Positions 1-7,335 of a DNA stretch of 34,910 bases are shown one piece after another. The first letter of the stretch is position 1. Each line of letters begins with the position of its first letter. This DNA comes from Chloroflexota bacterium (GTDB lineage Bacteria; Chloroflexota; Dehalococcoidia; Lucifugimonadales; G022566795): NCBI GenBank assembly GCA_022566795.1, contig JADFIF010000014.1, forward strand, positions 1-34,910, written 5' to 3'. Position numbers and translations under genes: made by a program. The notes under the pieces are model-generated. The model made no database searches, was not told the DNA's origin, and saw only the letters and a program-made list of their open reading frames with translations.

Positions 1-1322
1 TTTTGCGCCAGCGCCAGGACCTTTTCCTCGGTGGATGCCTCTTCGGGATAGAGGTAGCTAATTTTGGGCGTGTCACCCTTGGTCGCGTCGATCAGCGCCT
101 CGGCGAGGTCGACCCCTCCAGCGCCGCCCTCGGCGAACACGCGGGTCTCGACCGCCGCATGGGCGCAAGCAGCCTCGGCCCCTCGCTTCACGATGGCCAT
201 CTCGCCTTTGGTGTCGGTGGGGAATCGGTTGATCGCGACGACGACCGGCAGCCCAAAGGACCGGACGACGCCAATCAGGTGCTCCAGATTCGGCATACCC
301 TTACGAACGGCGTCTTCGTTCGGTGAGTCCAGCTCTCGGACTCGGACCCCGCCGTGGGACTTCAGCGCGCGCACCGAGGCGACCAGCACCGCGGCACGGG
401 GCTCCAGGTCGTTGAACCGCGCCTTGATGTGCATGAACTTTTCGAACCCCAGGTCTGCGCCGAACCCTGCCTCCGTGAGCACGTAATCGGCGTACCCGAG
501 GGCAAGACGGTCGGCAACGACGGAGCTGCATCCGTGGGCGATGTTTCCGAACGGGCCTGTGTGGACCATCACCGGCTGCCCTTCGGACGTCTGTACCAGA
601 TTGGGCTGAATGGCGTACCTGAGCAGTGACATCATCGAGCCCACGGCTCCGACGTCCGCAGCCGTGACCGGCTTCGCCTCGTTGGTGAATCCAACGACGA
701 TCCGAGACAGCCTGGCGCGGAGGTCCTCGAGACCGGACGACAGCGCGAGCAGGGCCATAACCTCTGACGCCGTCACGATGTCGAAGCCGGTCTCGCGGAC
801 CGGCGCGTTGGCGGAACCGCCGAGTCCGGAGATGATCGTGCGCAAGGCCCGGTCCTCGACGTCGGTGACTCTCCGCCACGTCACGCCGCTGGGATCGAGC
901 CCGTCGATCTGTTGCCGCTGGACCGCGTTGTCGGTCAGGGCTGCCAGCAGATTGTGGGCCGAGCCGACGGCATGCGCGTCTCCCGTGAAGTGGACGTTGA
1001 TCTCGTCCTGCGGCTCGACGGTGGCCTTGTCTCCTCCTGTCCCGCCGCCCTTGATGCCAAAAATTGGGCCCAGCGAAGGCTCACGCAGCGTCGCCACGAC
1101 GCGTCTGCCCAGCCTTCCCAGCCCCTGGGTCAGCCCGACGGTGATCGTCGTCTTGCCCTCGCCCGCGCGGGTAGGCGTGATGCCCGTGACCACCACCAGC
1201 TTGCCTCTGCTGCCGCCCTGTTTGATCGCCTCCAGTGGGATCTTGGCCTTGTAGTGTCCTTGCGGGATCATGACCTTCGGGTCCAGTCCCATCTTCTCGG
1301 CGATCTCGGCTATGGGCAGCAT
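1..1322 (-). CDS. fhs: Formate--tetrahydrofolate ligase, 5' portion (runs off left edge)
   Basis: This enzyme makes 10-formyl-tetrahydrofolate from formate, THF and ATP in the cytosol, feeding one-carbon metabolism or the methyl branch of the Wood-Ljungdahl pathway. I translated the minus strand directly; about 440 of the usual ~557 residues lie in the window and the frame is open to the edge. Diagnostic segments follow the family in order: HYKAKI near residue 23, the P-loop TPTRAGEGKTT near 50, REPSLGPIFGIKGGG, INVHFTGDAHAVG, DPSGVTWRRV, TEAGFGADLGFEKF and AINRFPTDT. The ATG at 1322 gives an N-terminus that aligns with characterised enzymes lacking the short extra leader. A promoter candidate lies 75-110 bp upstream. 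Family assignment is certain; the pathway role cannot be decided here because no other Wood-Ljungdahl genes are visible. Confidence 0.96.
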   Translation of the reverse strand, partial: MLPIAEIAEKMGLDPKVMIPQGHYKAKIPLEAIKQGGSRGKLVVVTGITPTRAGEGKTTITVGLTQGLGRLGRRVVATLREPSLGPIFGIKGGGTGGDKATVEPQDEINVHFTGDAHAVGSAHNLLAALTDNAVQRQQIDGLDPSGVTWRRVTDVEDRALRTIISGLGGSANAPVRETGFDIVTASEVMALLALSSGLEDLRARLSRIVVGFTNEAKPVTAADVGAVGSMMSLLRYAIQPNLVQTSEGQPVMVHTGPFGNIAHGCSSVVADRLALGYADYVLTEAGFGADLGFEKFMHIKARFNDLEPRAAVLVASVRALKSHGGVRVRELDSPNEDAVRKGMPNLEHLIGVVRSFGLPVVVAINRFPTDTKGEMAIVKRGAEAACAHAAVETRVFAEGGAGGVDLAEALIDATKGDTPKISYLYPEEASTEEKVLALAQ

Positions 1323-1405
1323 TGAGGCTCCTTCGGCGGTATCGGGCGGCCGTATCAGGCTGTGGTCCGGTTGAAGCTAGCGGCCTTTGCCGCGGGACCT
1401 CGCGG

Positions 1406-1433
1406 ATTGTAGCATACGCCCTCGAACCGGCAA
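1406..1433 (-). promoter_or_regulatory. Candidate sigma-70-type promoter of fhs
   Basis: On the minus strand TTGCCG (1433-1428) and TACAAT (1411-1406) are separated by 16 bp. The -10 box matches 5/6 and the -35 box 4/6 of the consensus. It would give a leader of about 75 nt before the fhs ATG. Called by eye. Confidence 0.45.
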
Positions 1434-1616
1434 GCCTAGCGTTAGTCAAACCCCCGTGGGCACGCACGAAATACGGCACCGATTTGGAAGCAAAGCGGCT
1501 CTCAGATTCCCTGAGAGCCGCGGGCAAGGTTGAATGCTGGCTGAAGCTCGGATGGAGGGCGCTATACTGGGCAGGCTGCCAAGTTACCGGCGCAAGCTTC
1601 GGAGGCGCGCGCGAAA

Positions 1617-2366
1617 CTAGCGGGCGATGAAACCGCCGTCGATGACGAGCTCTGTGCCGGTCACGAAGGACGCCTCGTCCGACGCCAGGAACAGCACGCC
1701 GTAGGCCACCTCGATGGTCTCGCCTGTCCGGCGCAAGGGCGTGAGGCGCACGAGCTCGTCCCGCACCGCCGGGTCGGCATGCCGGACCGACCGCATCGGC
1801 GGCATGAACCCCGGGTGCACCGAGTTCACGCGTATGCCGTCCGGCCCGTACTTGACCGCCATGGCCTTCGTGAGGAGCCGTACTGCTCCCTTCGAGGCGT
1901 GGTAGGCCGGGTGCCCGCCCTCGCCCCCAACGAAGCCCATGATCGAAGAGATGTTCACGATGGAGCCGCCTCCCAGTTTCTGCATCTCTGGAATCGCATG
2001 CTTCGTGCCCAGGAAGACTCCGGTGGCGTTGACATCCATGATGCGCTGCCAGCCCTCGGTGCCGAGGGTATCCTCGAAGGCGCCGCTGCTGATGCCGGCG
2101 TTGTTCACGAGGATGTCGAGCCTTCCGAAGCGCGAGACCGTCTGCCCGACCACGCGCTCCCAGTCTGCCTCGACCGTGACATCGGTCCGAACGAAGGCGG
2201 CCTTGCCACCCGACTCGTTGACCTCGGCCTCGACCCGCTTACCCTCGTCCTCGAGCAGGTCTGCGATTACGACCGAGGCGCCTTCCCTGGCGAACAGCCG
2301 GACCTCTTCGGCGCCCATCCCATTGGCTCCACCGCTGATAAGCGCCACTTTGCCTTCCAGTCGCAC
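1617..2366 (-). CDS. SDR-family NAD(P)-dependent oxidoreductase (classical, glucose/3-oxoacyl reductase type)
   Basis: A cytosolic short-chain dehydrogenase/reductase of 249 residues, the normal size of the classical family. It carries the nucleotide-binding glycine motif SGGANGMG (about residues 11-18), the NNAG motif (88-91), NISS (138-141) and the catalytic YHASK with Tyr155 and Lys159. It ends in a typical VIDGGF tail. The frame can be opened at a TTG (2381), but I prefer GTG 2366: GAGGAGG lies just upstream, and the protein then starts at the usual V-R-L-E-G-K position. The substrate cannot be told from sequence; such enzymes are often named cyclopentanol, glucose or 3-oxoacyl-ACP reductases. 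It stands alone, transcribed away from the duplicated-domain gene, with a divergent promoter region between them. Confidence 0.9.
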   Translation of the reverse strand: MRLEGKVALISGGANGMGAEEVRLFAREGASVVIADLLEDEGKRVEAEVNESGGKAAFVRTDVTVEADWERVVGQTVSRFGRLDILVNNAGISSGAFEDTLGTEGWQRIMDVNATGVFLGTKHAIPEMQKLGGGSIVNISSIMGFVGGEGGHPAYHASKGAVRLLTKAMAVKYGPDGIRVNSVHPGFMPPMRSVRHADPAVRDELVRLTPLRRTGETIEVAYGVLFLASDEASFVTGTELVIDGGFIAR

Positions 2367-2415
2367 GTCTTCCCTCCTCAATCAATGGTCGGCTTCCGCT
2401 GGGTCGATTGGCGCC

Positions 2416-2444
2416 ATTCTGCGACACGAGAACGAGTTTGTCCA
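2416..2444 (-). promoter_or_regulatory. Candidate promoter of the SDR gene
   Basis: On the minus strand TGGACA (2444-2439; 5/6 match) is followed after exactly 17 bp by CAGAAT (2421-2416; 4/6 match). The leader to GTG 2366 would be about 45 nt. Visual call only. Confidence 0.35.
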
Positions 2445-2520
2445 GAATCGCCACAGACGCGGGTGGCTCCCCGTCTTTCTTGTGAACACCAGGGTAGACA
2501 CCGGACGACGAGGGCGAGGG

Positions 2521-2549
2521 TTTACGCTGGCGGGCGCGCTGGATATAAT
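2521..2549 (+). promoter_or_regulatory. Candidate sigma-70-type promoter of the duplicated-domain gene
   Basis: TTTACG (2521-2526) and a perfect TATAAT (2544-2549) are spaced by exactly 17 bp on the plus strand. The gene start at 2716 would have a leader of about 160 nt. The 349-bp gap 2367-2715 otherwise shows only the divergent SDR promoter candidate. Confidence 0.5.
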
Positions 2550-2715
2550 CCGTGTGCTCCCCTTCCCAGCAGCAGGCCGGACGTGGGACCTTCGACGCTG
2601 GTGCGACGGCCAAACAGGCTGGTGGAAACCTTGGGGAGTGTAGGCGGGGACCGGGGCCAGAAGGATGGCCCAAAGGGTTCGGAGCACCATGCTAAGCATT
2701 CGAGGAGGAGTCACC

Positions 2716-3507
2716 GTGAGCGAACGAGGAGACGTCATAGTTGGACATGGAGCCATCAGGTTTGGGCTGGAGTATCGCGACCTAATGTCGGACCAGGGCT
2801 TATGCATCCACGCGCTGGGCGAGACTAATGGCGCAGAGGTCGAGCTGCTGAGATTCGACTGCTTCGACCACCAACCCCACTACCACTACGGGCCGGAGAA
2901 GCGCAATGAGCGGCTGATGCTGGACAAGACGACCGAGGGCGACCCCCTCGAGTGGACGCTCACGCAGCTCAGTGAGCGGCTGCCCGAGATGATCAGCAGA
3001 GCGGGATACGACGATCTTGCCGAGCAAGCGCGGTCGGCAGATCTTGGCCCGACCCTGTCGGAGTTGGGCTCGACCGCCCGAAAGATGTCGCGCGAGGGCC
3101 GCAGGACGGTCAAGCACGATCGCGGCGAGGTCATCGTCGAGGCGGGTGCGGTGCGGTTCGGAATCGAGTTTCGCGAGCTTGCAAACGACCGCGGCGTGGC
3201 CATCCACGTGTTGGGCGACGTTGGCTCGGAGGAGGTCGAGCTTCTCACCTTCGACTGTTTCGAGAAGGCGCCACACTACCACTATGGTCCACGTGCCAAG
3301 AACCAGCGACTCTACCTCGACACCACGACCGTGCATGACCCGCTGCGCTGGGCGCTGGACCTGTTCAAGGGCGGCAAGCTCGCCTCGATGCTCGAGCGGG
3401 CAGGGTATCGCGACCATGCCGCAGCGCTGAACCCATCGGTGCTGAGCGAGCGGGTCCGCGAGGTCGAGTCGGTGGCCACGGGCATGCAACAGGCCAACGC
3501 CCGGTAG
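2716..3507 (+). CDS. Unrecognised protein made of two tandem copies of a ~100-residue domain
   Basis: I do not recognise a named function. With the GTG start at 2716 (preceded by GAGGAGG six bases upstream) the protein has 263 residues; an in-frame ATG at 2665 exists but has no comparable ribosome site. Residues about 4-105 and 136-238 are copies of one domain. Both open with RG(D/E)VIV, then GA(I/V)RFG, IH-LG, EVELL-FDCF, PHYHYGP, a RL-LD-TT stretch and DPL-W, and close with RAGY. The HYHYGP motif (55-60 and 187-192) with its paired His, and the Cys in FDCF, are kept in both halves and could bind a metal or a polar ligand. No signal peptide or membrane segment is seen, so it is probably cytosolic. 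It converges on the MFS gene. Confidence 0.8.
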   Translation: MSERGDVIVGHGAIRFGLEYRDLMSDQGLCIHALGETNGAEVELLRFDCFDHQPHYHYGPEKRNERLMLDKTTEGDPLEWTLTQLSERLPEMISRAGYDDLAEQARSADLGPTLSELGSTARKMSREGRRTVKHDRGEVIVEAGAVRFGIEFRELANDRGVAIHVLGDVGSEEVELLTFDCFEKAPHYHYGPRAKNQRLYLDTTTVHDPLRWALDLFKGGKLASMLERAGYRDHAAALNPSVLSERVREVESVATGMQQANAR

Positions 3508-3562
3508 GCCGCGTCCATCGAAGGGTTACACGGTCCCTCACGGACTGCCCCGCCCAGCAGGG

Positions 3563-4939
3563 CTACGCCATCTGCCGAAGACGCCTTTGTGTAATTAGGA
3601 TGATGGCTGTGAACGCCAGCAGCAGCACGGCCAGGATGCCGATGGCCCACTGTGCCCCGAGGACCTGCGCGGCCACTCCGGTCGGCAACACACCGAGAGG
3701 CATCAGGCCGAAGTTCATCATGAATACGCTCATCACCCGGCCTCTGTACTGGTCCTCGACCTCCTCCATGATGAGCGCCTGGTTCAGCGTCTGGCGTCCC
3801 GCGTCGCCGAGCCCAAGGATGACCATGATGCCGACCGCGACGAAGTACATCGGAACCAACGCCACCATCAGGAGGGCGATGCCAGAGAGGAAGCTGCCCA
3901 CGATGAGCAGCAATCCCCTTCGCCACCTGCCCAGGGAGGCGATGAACATCGACCCGGCCAGCGACCCGGCCCCCATGACGCTGACCATCAGCCCGAGGGC
4001 TTCAGGTCCGCGGCCGTAGATGTCGACGATGAACACGGGCATCAGGAATCGGAAAGGCATCGCCAGAAGCGCCGTCGCCAGGCCCATTAAGAGGAGCACC
4101 AGAACTATGGGGCTGCCCCGGATGTAGATGAGCCCTGCCTTGATATCGCTCACCATTGGAGCGGCAGGCCTGGCGGGACCGCCGTCTATCTTTCTGATGA
4201 AGCCCGTCAGCACGACGCTCCCAAAGCCAAAGGCGGCGATGAGATAGTAGACCTCCGCTGGGCCTATCCAAGCGTACAGGGTGCCCGCGACGGTTGGTGC
4301 GATCAGGGTTGTGGCACTCATTGCGGCCGCATTCAACGCCATGGCGTTGGTAAGGTTCTCCTGTCCCACGAGCTGAGGAATGATCGCCTGGCGCGCAGGC
4401 ATCAGGAAGGAGAAAACCACCCCCTGGAACATGGACGCGAGCAAAAGATGGTACCAGCTCACCACTCCCATCGAGATTGCCACGGCTACGAAGAGCGCTA
4501 TGAAGCCCGCCCCGACCTGGCCGAGCTGTATTACTCGCTTTCGCTCCATGCGGTCGGCGATGGCGCCGCCGAAGAGCGCCAAGCCGAGCATCGGCAGCGC
4601 GAATCCCGCGTTCACGAGACCCAAGAGAAAAGGGGAGGCCGTCAGCTCGTAGGTCAGGTACCCTCTTGCGATCATCTGCATCTGCATGCCACCCATCAGG
4701 AGCAGCAGGCTGAACCACAGAAATCGAAAATCGGGGTTGCTCAGGGAGCTGAACGTATAGCGCCAGGTGCCGGCTTTTGGTGGGCTCGCGGCGGCCTCGG
4801 TGCTGTTGGGTTCTGGGCGCCGAGACGACTCGTTGGGTGCGGGGGGAGCGGAGGTGGGGCGCTGTGTCAGGGGGAGATTGCTTGCCGATCGACCTGAGGG
4901 GACGTCTGCTCCATTACTTGAGGGCGAATCGCCATTCAT
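3563..4939 (-). CDS. MFS transporter, drug/siderophore-exporter (DHA3/EntS-like) type
   Basis: A 458-residue inner-membrane protein with about 12 hydrophobic helices from residue ~72 onward. Visible family features are an FRFLWFS entry segment, the loop motif GGAIADRMERKR after the second/third helix (MFS motif A region), and the FLMPARQAIIPQLV stretch typical of the MFS_3/EntS-like exporters. The first ~60 residues are rich in Pro, Ser and Asn and look like a disordered cytosolic extension, which is unusual in length for this family. The likely role is proton-driven export of a small molecule; the substrate cannot be inferred. It stands alone, convergent with the duplicated-domain gene and divergent from aroC. 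Its ATG lies only six bases after a -10-like box, which suggests leaderless mRNA. Confidence 0.88.
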   Translation of the reverse strand: MNGDSPSSNGADVPSGRSASNLPLTQRPTSAPPAPNESSRRPEPNSTEAAASPPKAGTWRYTFSSLSNPDFRFLWFSLLLLMGGMQMQMIARGYLTYELTASPFLLGLVNAGFALPMLGLALFGGAIADRMERKRVIQLGQVGAGFIALFVAVAISMGVVSWYHLLLASMFQGVVFSFLMPARQAIIPQLVGQENLTNAMALNAAAMSATTLIAPTVAGTLYAWIGPAEVYYLIAAFGFGSVVLTGFIRKIDGGPARPAAPMVSDIKAGLIYIRGSPIVLVLLLMGLATALLAMPFRFLMPVFIVDIYGRGPEALGLMVSVMGAGSLAGSMFIASLGRWRRGLLLIVGSFLSGIALLMVALVPMYFVAVGIMVILGLGDAGRQTLNQALIMEEVEDQYRGRVMSVFMMNFGLMPLGVLPTGVAAQVLGAQWAIGILAVLLLAFTAIILITQRRLRQMA

Positions 4940-4945
4940 GAATCA

Positions 4946-4974
4946 ATTCTACTGCGGAGGTAGTGGCGATGCAA
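4946..4974 (-). promoter_or_regulatory. Candidate leaderless promoter of the MFS gene
   Basis: On the minus strand TAGAAT (4951-4946; 5/6 match) ends six bases before the ATG at 4939, and a weak TTGCAT lies 17 bp upstream (4974-4969). Transcription would start at or next to the A of the start codon. No Shine-Dalgarno sequence is visible. Confidence 0.4.
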
Positions 4975-5260
4975 ACGCGCGGGGAACGCCCAGAAGCCGA
5001 ATGCGGACGCGGGCAGCGGGGACAGGCCCTTATGATACTGGGCAGTCGGACAGGTCATCGAGCGGCCATCATAATACCCAGCTAAGAAGCGGCGCCAGAG
5101 GGCCAAAAAAGGGGCCCGGGCTACGAGCGGCGCTCATTCGCGACTAGCGCGAAAGGCGCTCGCAGGTGTTCAGCCCGGACCCGTCGTCCACGTTTACCTT
5201 GCCAGCAAGCTGACCGTCGCCCATCGTAACATAGGGCTAACGCGAATGGTAGGATATAAG
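4975..5260. other. Intergenic region between MFS gene and aroC, no gene seen
   Basis: The divergent gap 4940-5307 holds the MFS promoter candidate at its left end and the 10-bp direct repeats at its right end. Between them I see no convincing ORF, RNA gene or strong hairpin. An AT-richer patch, TAGGATATAAG (5250-5260), could hold the aroC -10 element but lacks a good -35 partner (GTAACA at 5226-5231 is the best). Confidence 0.5.
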
Positions 5261-5290
5261 GGGTCACGCTGGGTCACGCTCAGTCACGCT
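5261..5290 (+). repeat. Three tandem 10-bp repeats in the aroC leader
   Basis: Three consecutive 10-bp units lie here: GGGTCACGCT, GGGTCACGCT and CAGTCACGCT. The last eight bases are identical in all three. The array ends one base-run before the aroC ribosome site. One unit per DNA helical turn would place all copies on the same face of the helix, so a regulator site is possible; a slipped-strand repeat without function is the alternative. Confidence 0.8.
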
Positions 5291-5307
5291 GGGGCAGGAT
5301 GCACGAG

Positions 5308-6390
5308 ATGGGCAACTCCTTCGGCCACATGTTCCGCATTACCACATGGGGCGAGTCCCATGGGGACGCCGTCGGTGTCGTCGTCGACGGGTGTCCGCCC
5401 GGTCTATTGCTAGACGTGGAGGAGATCCAGAAACAGCTCGACAGGAGACGCCCTGGACAGAGCGAGATCTCGACTCAACGCCGCGAGGGGGACAGGGCGA
5501 AGATCCTATCAGGGGTGTTCGAGGGGAAGACCCTGGGCACGCCCATATTCATCGGGGTGTGGAACGAGGATGCCCGGGGCAGGGACTACGAGCACATGCG
5601 GACGAAGTTCCGACCGTCGCATGCGGACTACACCTACCAGGCCAAGTTTGGCATCCGCGACTGGAAGGGCGGTGGAAGGGCCAGCGCCCGCGAGACGATC
5701 GGGCGTGTGGCCGCAGGGGCCATCGCGCGGAAGATCCTCGAGCTGGACCACGGCGTCGAGATCGTCGCCTACGTCAAGCAGGTGTGGGAGCTGACCGCCG
5801 ATGTGGACTCGGACACCGTCACGGCGGCGGACGTCGAGTCCAACGACGTCCGGTGTCCCGACCAGGACGTGGCAATCCAGATGATCGAGCGCATCAAGGC
5901 CGCTCGTAAGGATGGCGACTCACTGGGCGGGGTGGTCGAGGCCGTGGCGCGCAACGTGCCGGTGGGACTCGGCGAGCCGGTCTTCGACAAGCTGGAGGCC
6001 GATCTGGGCAAGGCGATGCTGTCGCTGCCGGCGTGCAAGGGCTTCGAGGTCGGATCGGGCTTCGGGGGTACGACGATGACAGGCTCGCAGCACAACGACC
6101 CCTTCTACAACGCCGGCGGCCGTATCCGAACGCGGACCAACTACTCCGGTGGCATCCAGGGCGGCATCAGCAACGGCGAGAACATCGTCATTCGCGCGGC
6201 GTTCAAGCCGACGGCCACTATCCTTCGCCCGCAGGAGACGGTTGACGTCGACGGCAATCCCACGACGCTGGAGGGCAGGGGACGCCACGACCCGTGCGTC
6301 CTGCCCCGCGCGGTGCCCATCGTCGAGGCGATGATGGCGCTGGTGCTGGTCGACCACCTGCTGCGCCAGCGCGGGCAGGTGGGTGGGTAG
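5308..6390 (+). CDS. aroC: Chorismate synthase
   Basis: The last enzyme of the shikimate pathway, converting 5-enolpyruvylshikimate-3-phosphate to chorismate with reduced FMN, in the cytosol. The 360-residue protein has all family signatures: [19 protein letters not shown] at the N-terminus, [13 protein letters not shown] in the middle, and the FMN/substrate segments [24 protein letters not shown] and [12 protein letters not shown] near the C-terminus. I start at ATG 5308 because homologues begin at MGN and AGGA lies eight bases upstream; the in-frame ATG 5299 abuts that site. It has no aromatic-pathway neighbours here. Its last ~80 bp occur again at 7163-7243 after the toxin-antitoxin pair, so its present C-terminal codons may be an acquired copy. 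Confidence 0.97.
   Translation: MGNSFGHMFRITTWGESHGDAVGVVVDGCPPGLLLDVEEIQKQLDRRRPGQSEISTQRREGDRAKILSGVFEGKTLGTPIFIGVWNEDARGRDYEHMRTKFRPSHADYTYQAKFGIRDWKGGGRASARETIGRVAAGAIARKILELDHGVEIVAYVKQVWELTADVDSDTVTAADVESNDVRCPDQDVAIQMIERIKAARKDGDSLGGVVEAVARNVPVGLGEPVFDKLEADLGKAMLSLPACKGFEVGSGFGGTTMTGSQHNDPFYNAGGRIRTRTNYSGGIQGGISNGENIVIRAAFKPTATILRPQETVDVDGNPTTLEGRGRHDPCVLPRAVPIVEAMMALVLVDHLLRQRGQVGG
6308..6387 (+). repeat. Direct repeat, copy 1 (3' end of aroC)
   Basis: The 71 bases 6308-6378 are identical to 7163-7233, and seven more match after a two-base difference (6381-6387 versus 7236-7242). This copy codes for the aroC C-terminus ending in Q-V-G-G-stop. A short CTGCCC (6301-6306 / 7155-7160) extends the similarity to the left across a one-base gap. 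Confidence 0.95.
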
Positions 6391-6473
6391 GCGCTCACGC
6401 ACGCTGCGGTCGCCGGCTAGGCCGCGGGCATTGGGCAGGGGCGCGGGTTAGCGGAGTCCGCCGTCTTGCACAA

Positions 6474-6509
6474 TTGACCGGTGACATCGCCCTCGCTATC
6501 ATCGTGATA
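6474..6509 (+). promoter_or_regulatory. Promoter and probable operator of the antitoxin-toxin pair (leaderless)
   Basis: TTGACC (6474-6479; 5/6 match) and TATCAT (6497-6502; 5/6 match) are 17 bp apart. The antitoxin ATG begins at 6509, seven bases after the -10 box, so the mRNA should be leaderless. A perfect inverted repeat TATCA-TCG-TGATA (6497-6509) covers the -10 box up to the start codon. That is the expected place for a ribbon-helix-helix antitoxin to repress its own operon; the operator role is inferred. Confidence 0.6.
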
Positions 6510-6733
6510 TGGAGCGCACCACCATCTCCATTCCAAAGGAGCTTCTGCGACGCCTGCGTCTGATGGCCGCGGAGCGGCGCACCTCTGTTGCATCCCTGGT
6601 CCGAGAGGCCCTGGAAGACAAGACCAGGAGCTATAGCCCGCGACCGCGAAGCCTGGGGATTGGAGCCTCCGGACACACCGACACCGCCCGTCGTACCGGT
6701 GAGGAACGGGTGCAGCCGCGCTCGCGGCGCTGA
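6509..6733 (+). CDS. vapB: Ribbon-helix-helix (CopG/VapB-type) antitoxin
   Basis: A 74-residue protein with a ribbon-helix-helix DNA-binding fold in its first ~40 residues: the strand MERTTISIPKELL, then helices RRLRLMAAERR and SVASLVREALEDK. Antitoxins of this class dimerise, bind an operator in their own promoter, and use the C-terminal tail to block the partner toxin. The tail here is Arg-rich (SPRPRSLGIGASG onward), as in many VapB-like proteins. The gene lies between the two aroC 3'-end repeats and overlaps the toxin start as CTGA. The promoter places transcription start on the ATG itself. The RHH class is clear; the name vapB is used in the broad sense of PIN-partner antitoxin. Confidence 0.82.
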   Translation: MERTTISIPKELLRRLRLMAAERRTSVASLVREALEDKTRSYSPRPRSLGIGASGHTDTARRTGEERVQPRSRR

Positions 6734-7146
6734 TCCTGGACACCGGCCCGCTGTATGCCTCGCTGGACCGGAGCGACGCCGACTACGCCGCGTGCCGTAA
6801 GGTCATCGAGGAAGTGGACGAGCCACTTGTTATCCCGGCGCCGGTCTTAGTCGAAGTGGACTACTCGGTCCACGCCCGCCTGCACCCGGGCGTGTTGGTG
6901 GCCCTTCTTGATGACATCGTCGCTGGAGCCTATCGCGTCGAGGACCTGCGACCCGAGGATTACCGGCGCATCCGCGAGATCTGTGACCGTTACGCGGATT
7001 CCGACGTAGGGTTCGTGGACGCGGCTGTCCTTGCTGTAGCCGAACGGCTCAACGAGCCCAAGCTGGCTACCCTGGACCACCGCCACTTTCGGCTCCTCCG
7101 GCCCCGCCATGTGGACACGCTGCGGCTGCTCCCCGAAGAGCACTAG
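6730..7146 (+). CDS. vapC: PIN-domain ribonuclease toxin (VapC-type), probably CTG-initiated
   Basis: The PIN fold begins directly at 6730 with LILDTGPLYASLDRSD. It includes the acidic residues expected for the Mg-dependent RNase site: Asp4 in LDTGP, the Glu in VLVEVDY, and Asp residues in the DSDVGFVDAAVLA segment. Starting at the first internal GTG (6814) would delete the first strand and the catalytic Asp. The in-frame stop at 6700 leaves no ATG, GTG or TTG upstream of the domain; the only sensible start is CTG 6730, whose last two bases are shared with the antitoxin TGA (CTGA overlap). That gives 138 residues, normal for the family. Toxins of this type cut specific tRNA or rRNA sites; the target is unknown here. 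Confidence 0.82.
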   Translation: MILDTGPLYASLDRSDADYAACRKVIEEVDEPLVIPAPVLVEVDYSVHARLHPGVLVALLDDIVAGAYRVEDLRPEDYRRIREICDRYADSDVGFVDAAVLAVAERLNEPKLATLDHRHFRLLRPRHVDTLRLLPEEH

Positions 7147-7162
7147 CTTGGCGCCTGCCCAG

Positions 7163-7246
7163 GCGCGGTGCCCATCGTCGAGGCGATGATGGCGCTGGTG
7201 CTGGTCGACCACCTGCTGCGCCAGCGCGGGCAGACGGGTGGGGCGT
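7163..7246 (+). repeat. Direct repeat, copy 2 (displaced aroC 3' end)
   Basis: The second copy of the aroC tail. Read in the aroC frame it still encodes the C-terminus from A-V-P-I-V-E to R-Q-R-G-Q-T-G-G-A followed by TGA (7245-7247 region), so it looks like the original end of aroC separated from its gene by ~855 bp. No start codon or ribosome site serves it, so it is a remnant and not a gene. Confidence 0.9.
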
Positions 7247-7335
7247 GAGAAGGGGGTCCTCGCCCCTTAGCTCTAGACTCCCGAGTTAGCACAGCTCCCG
7301 CCGTCGCCCAAGCTCGGAGTTACAATCCAACGGAC

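Noticed and set aside
3-1254. Several plus-strand and minus-strand open frames of 90-214 codons over the left edge
   Set aside because: They are shadows of the fhs gene, which I translated in one continuous minus-strand frame with clear family motifs; the shadow proteins are Arg/Pro-rich and have no ribosome sites.
5261-5290. Tandem repeats as a CRISPR array
   Set aside because: The units are only 10 bp with no spacers, and there are no cas genes.
6814-7146. PIN toxin starting at the internal GTG 6814
   Set aside because: This would remove the first strand and catalytic Asp of the PIN domain, which are encoded in frame from 6730.
7163-7247. A small gene in the second aroC-tail copy
   Set aside because: It has no start codon or ribosome site and only repeats the aroC C-terminus.
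7248-7270. Small hairpin AAGGGG/CCCCTT as a terminator of the toxin gene
   Set aside because: Arms are short and no T-run follows.
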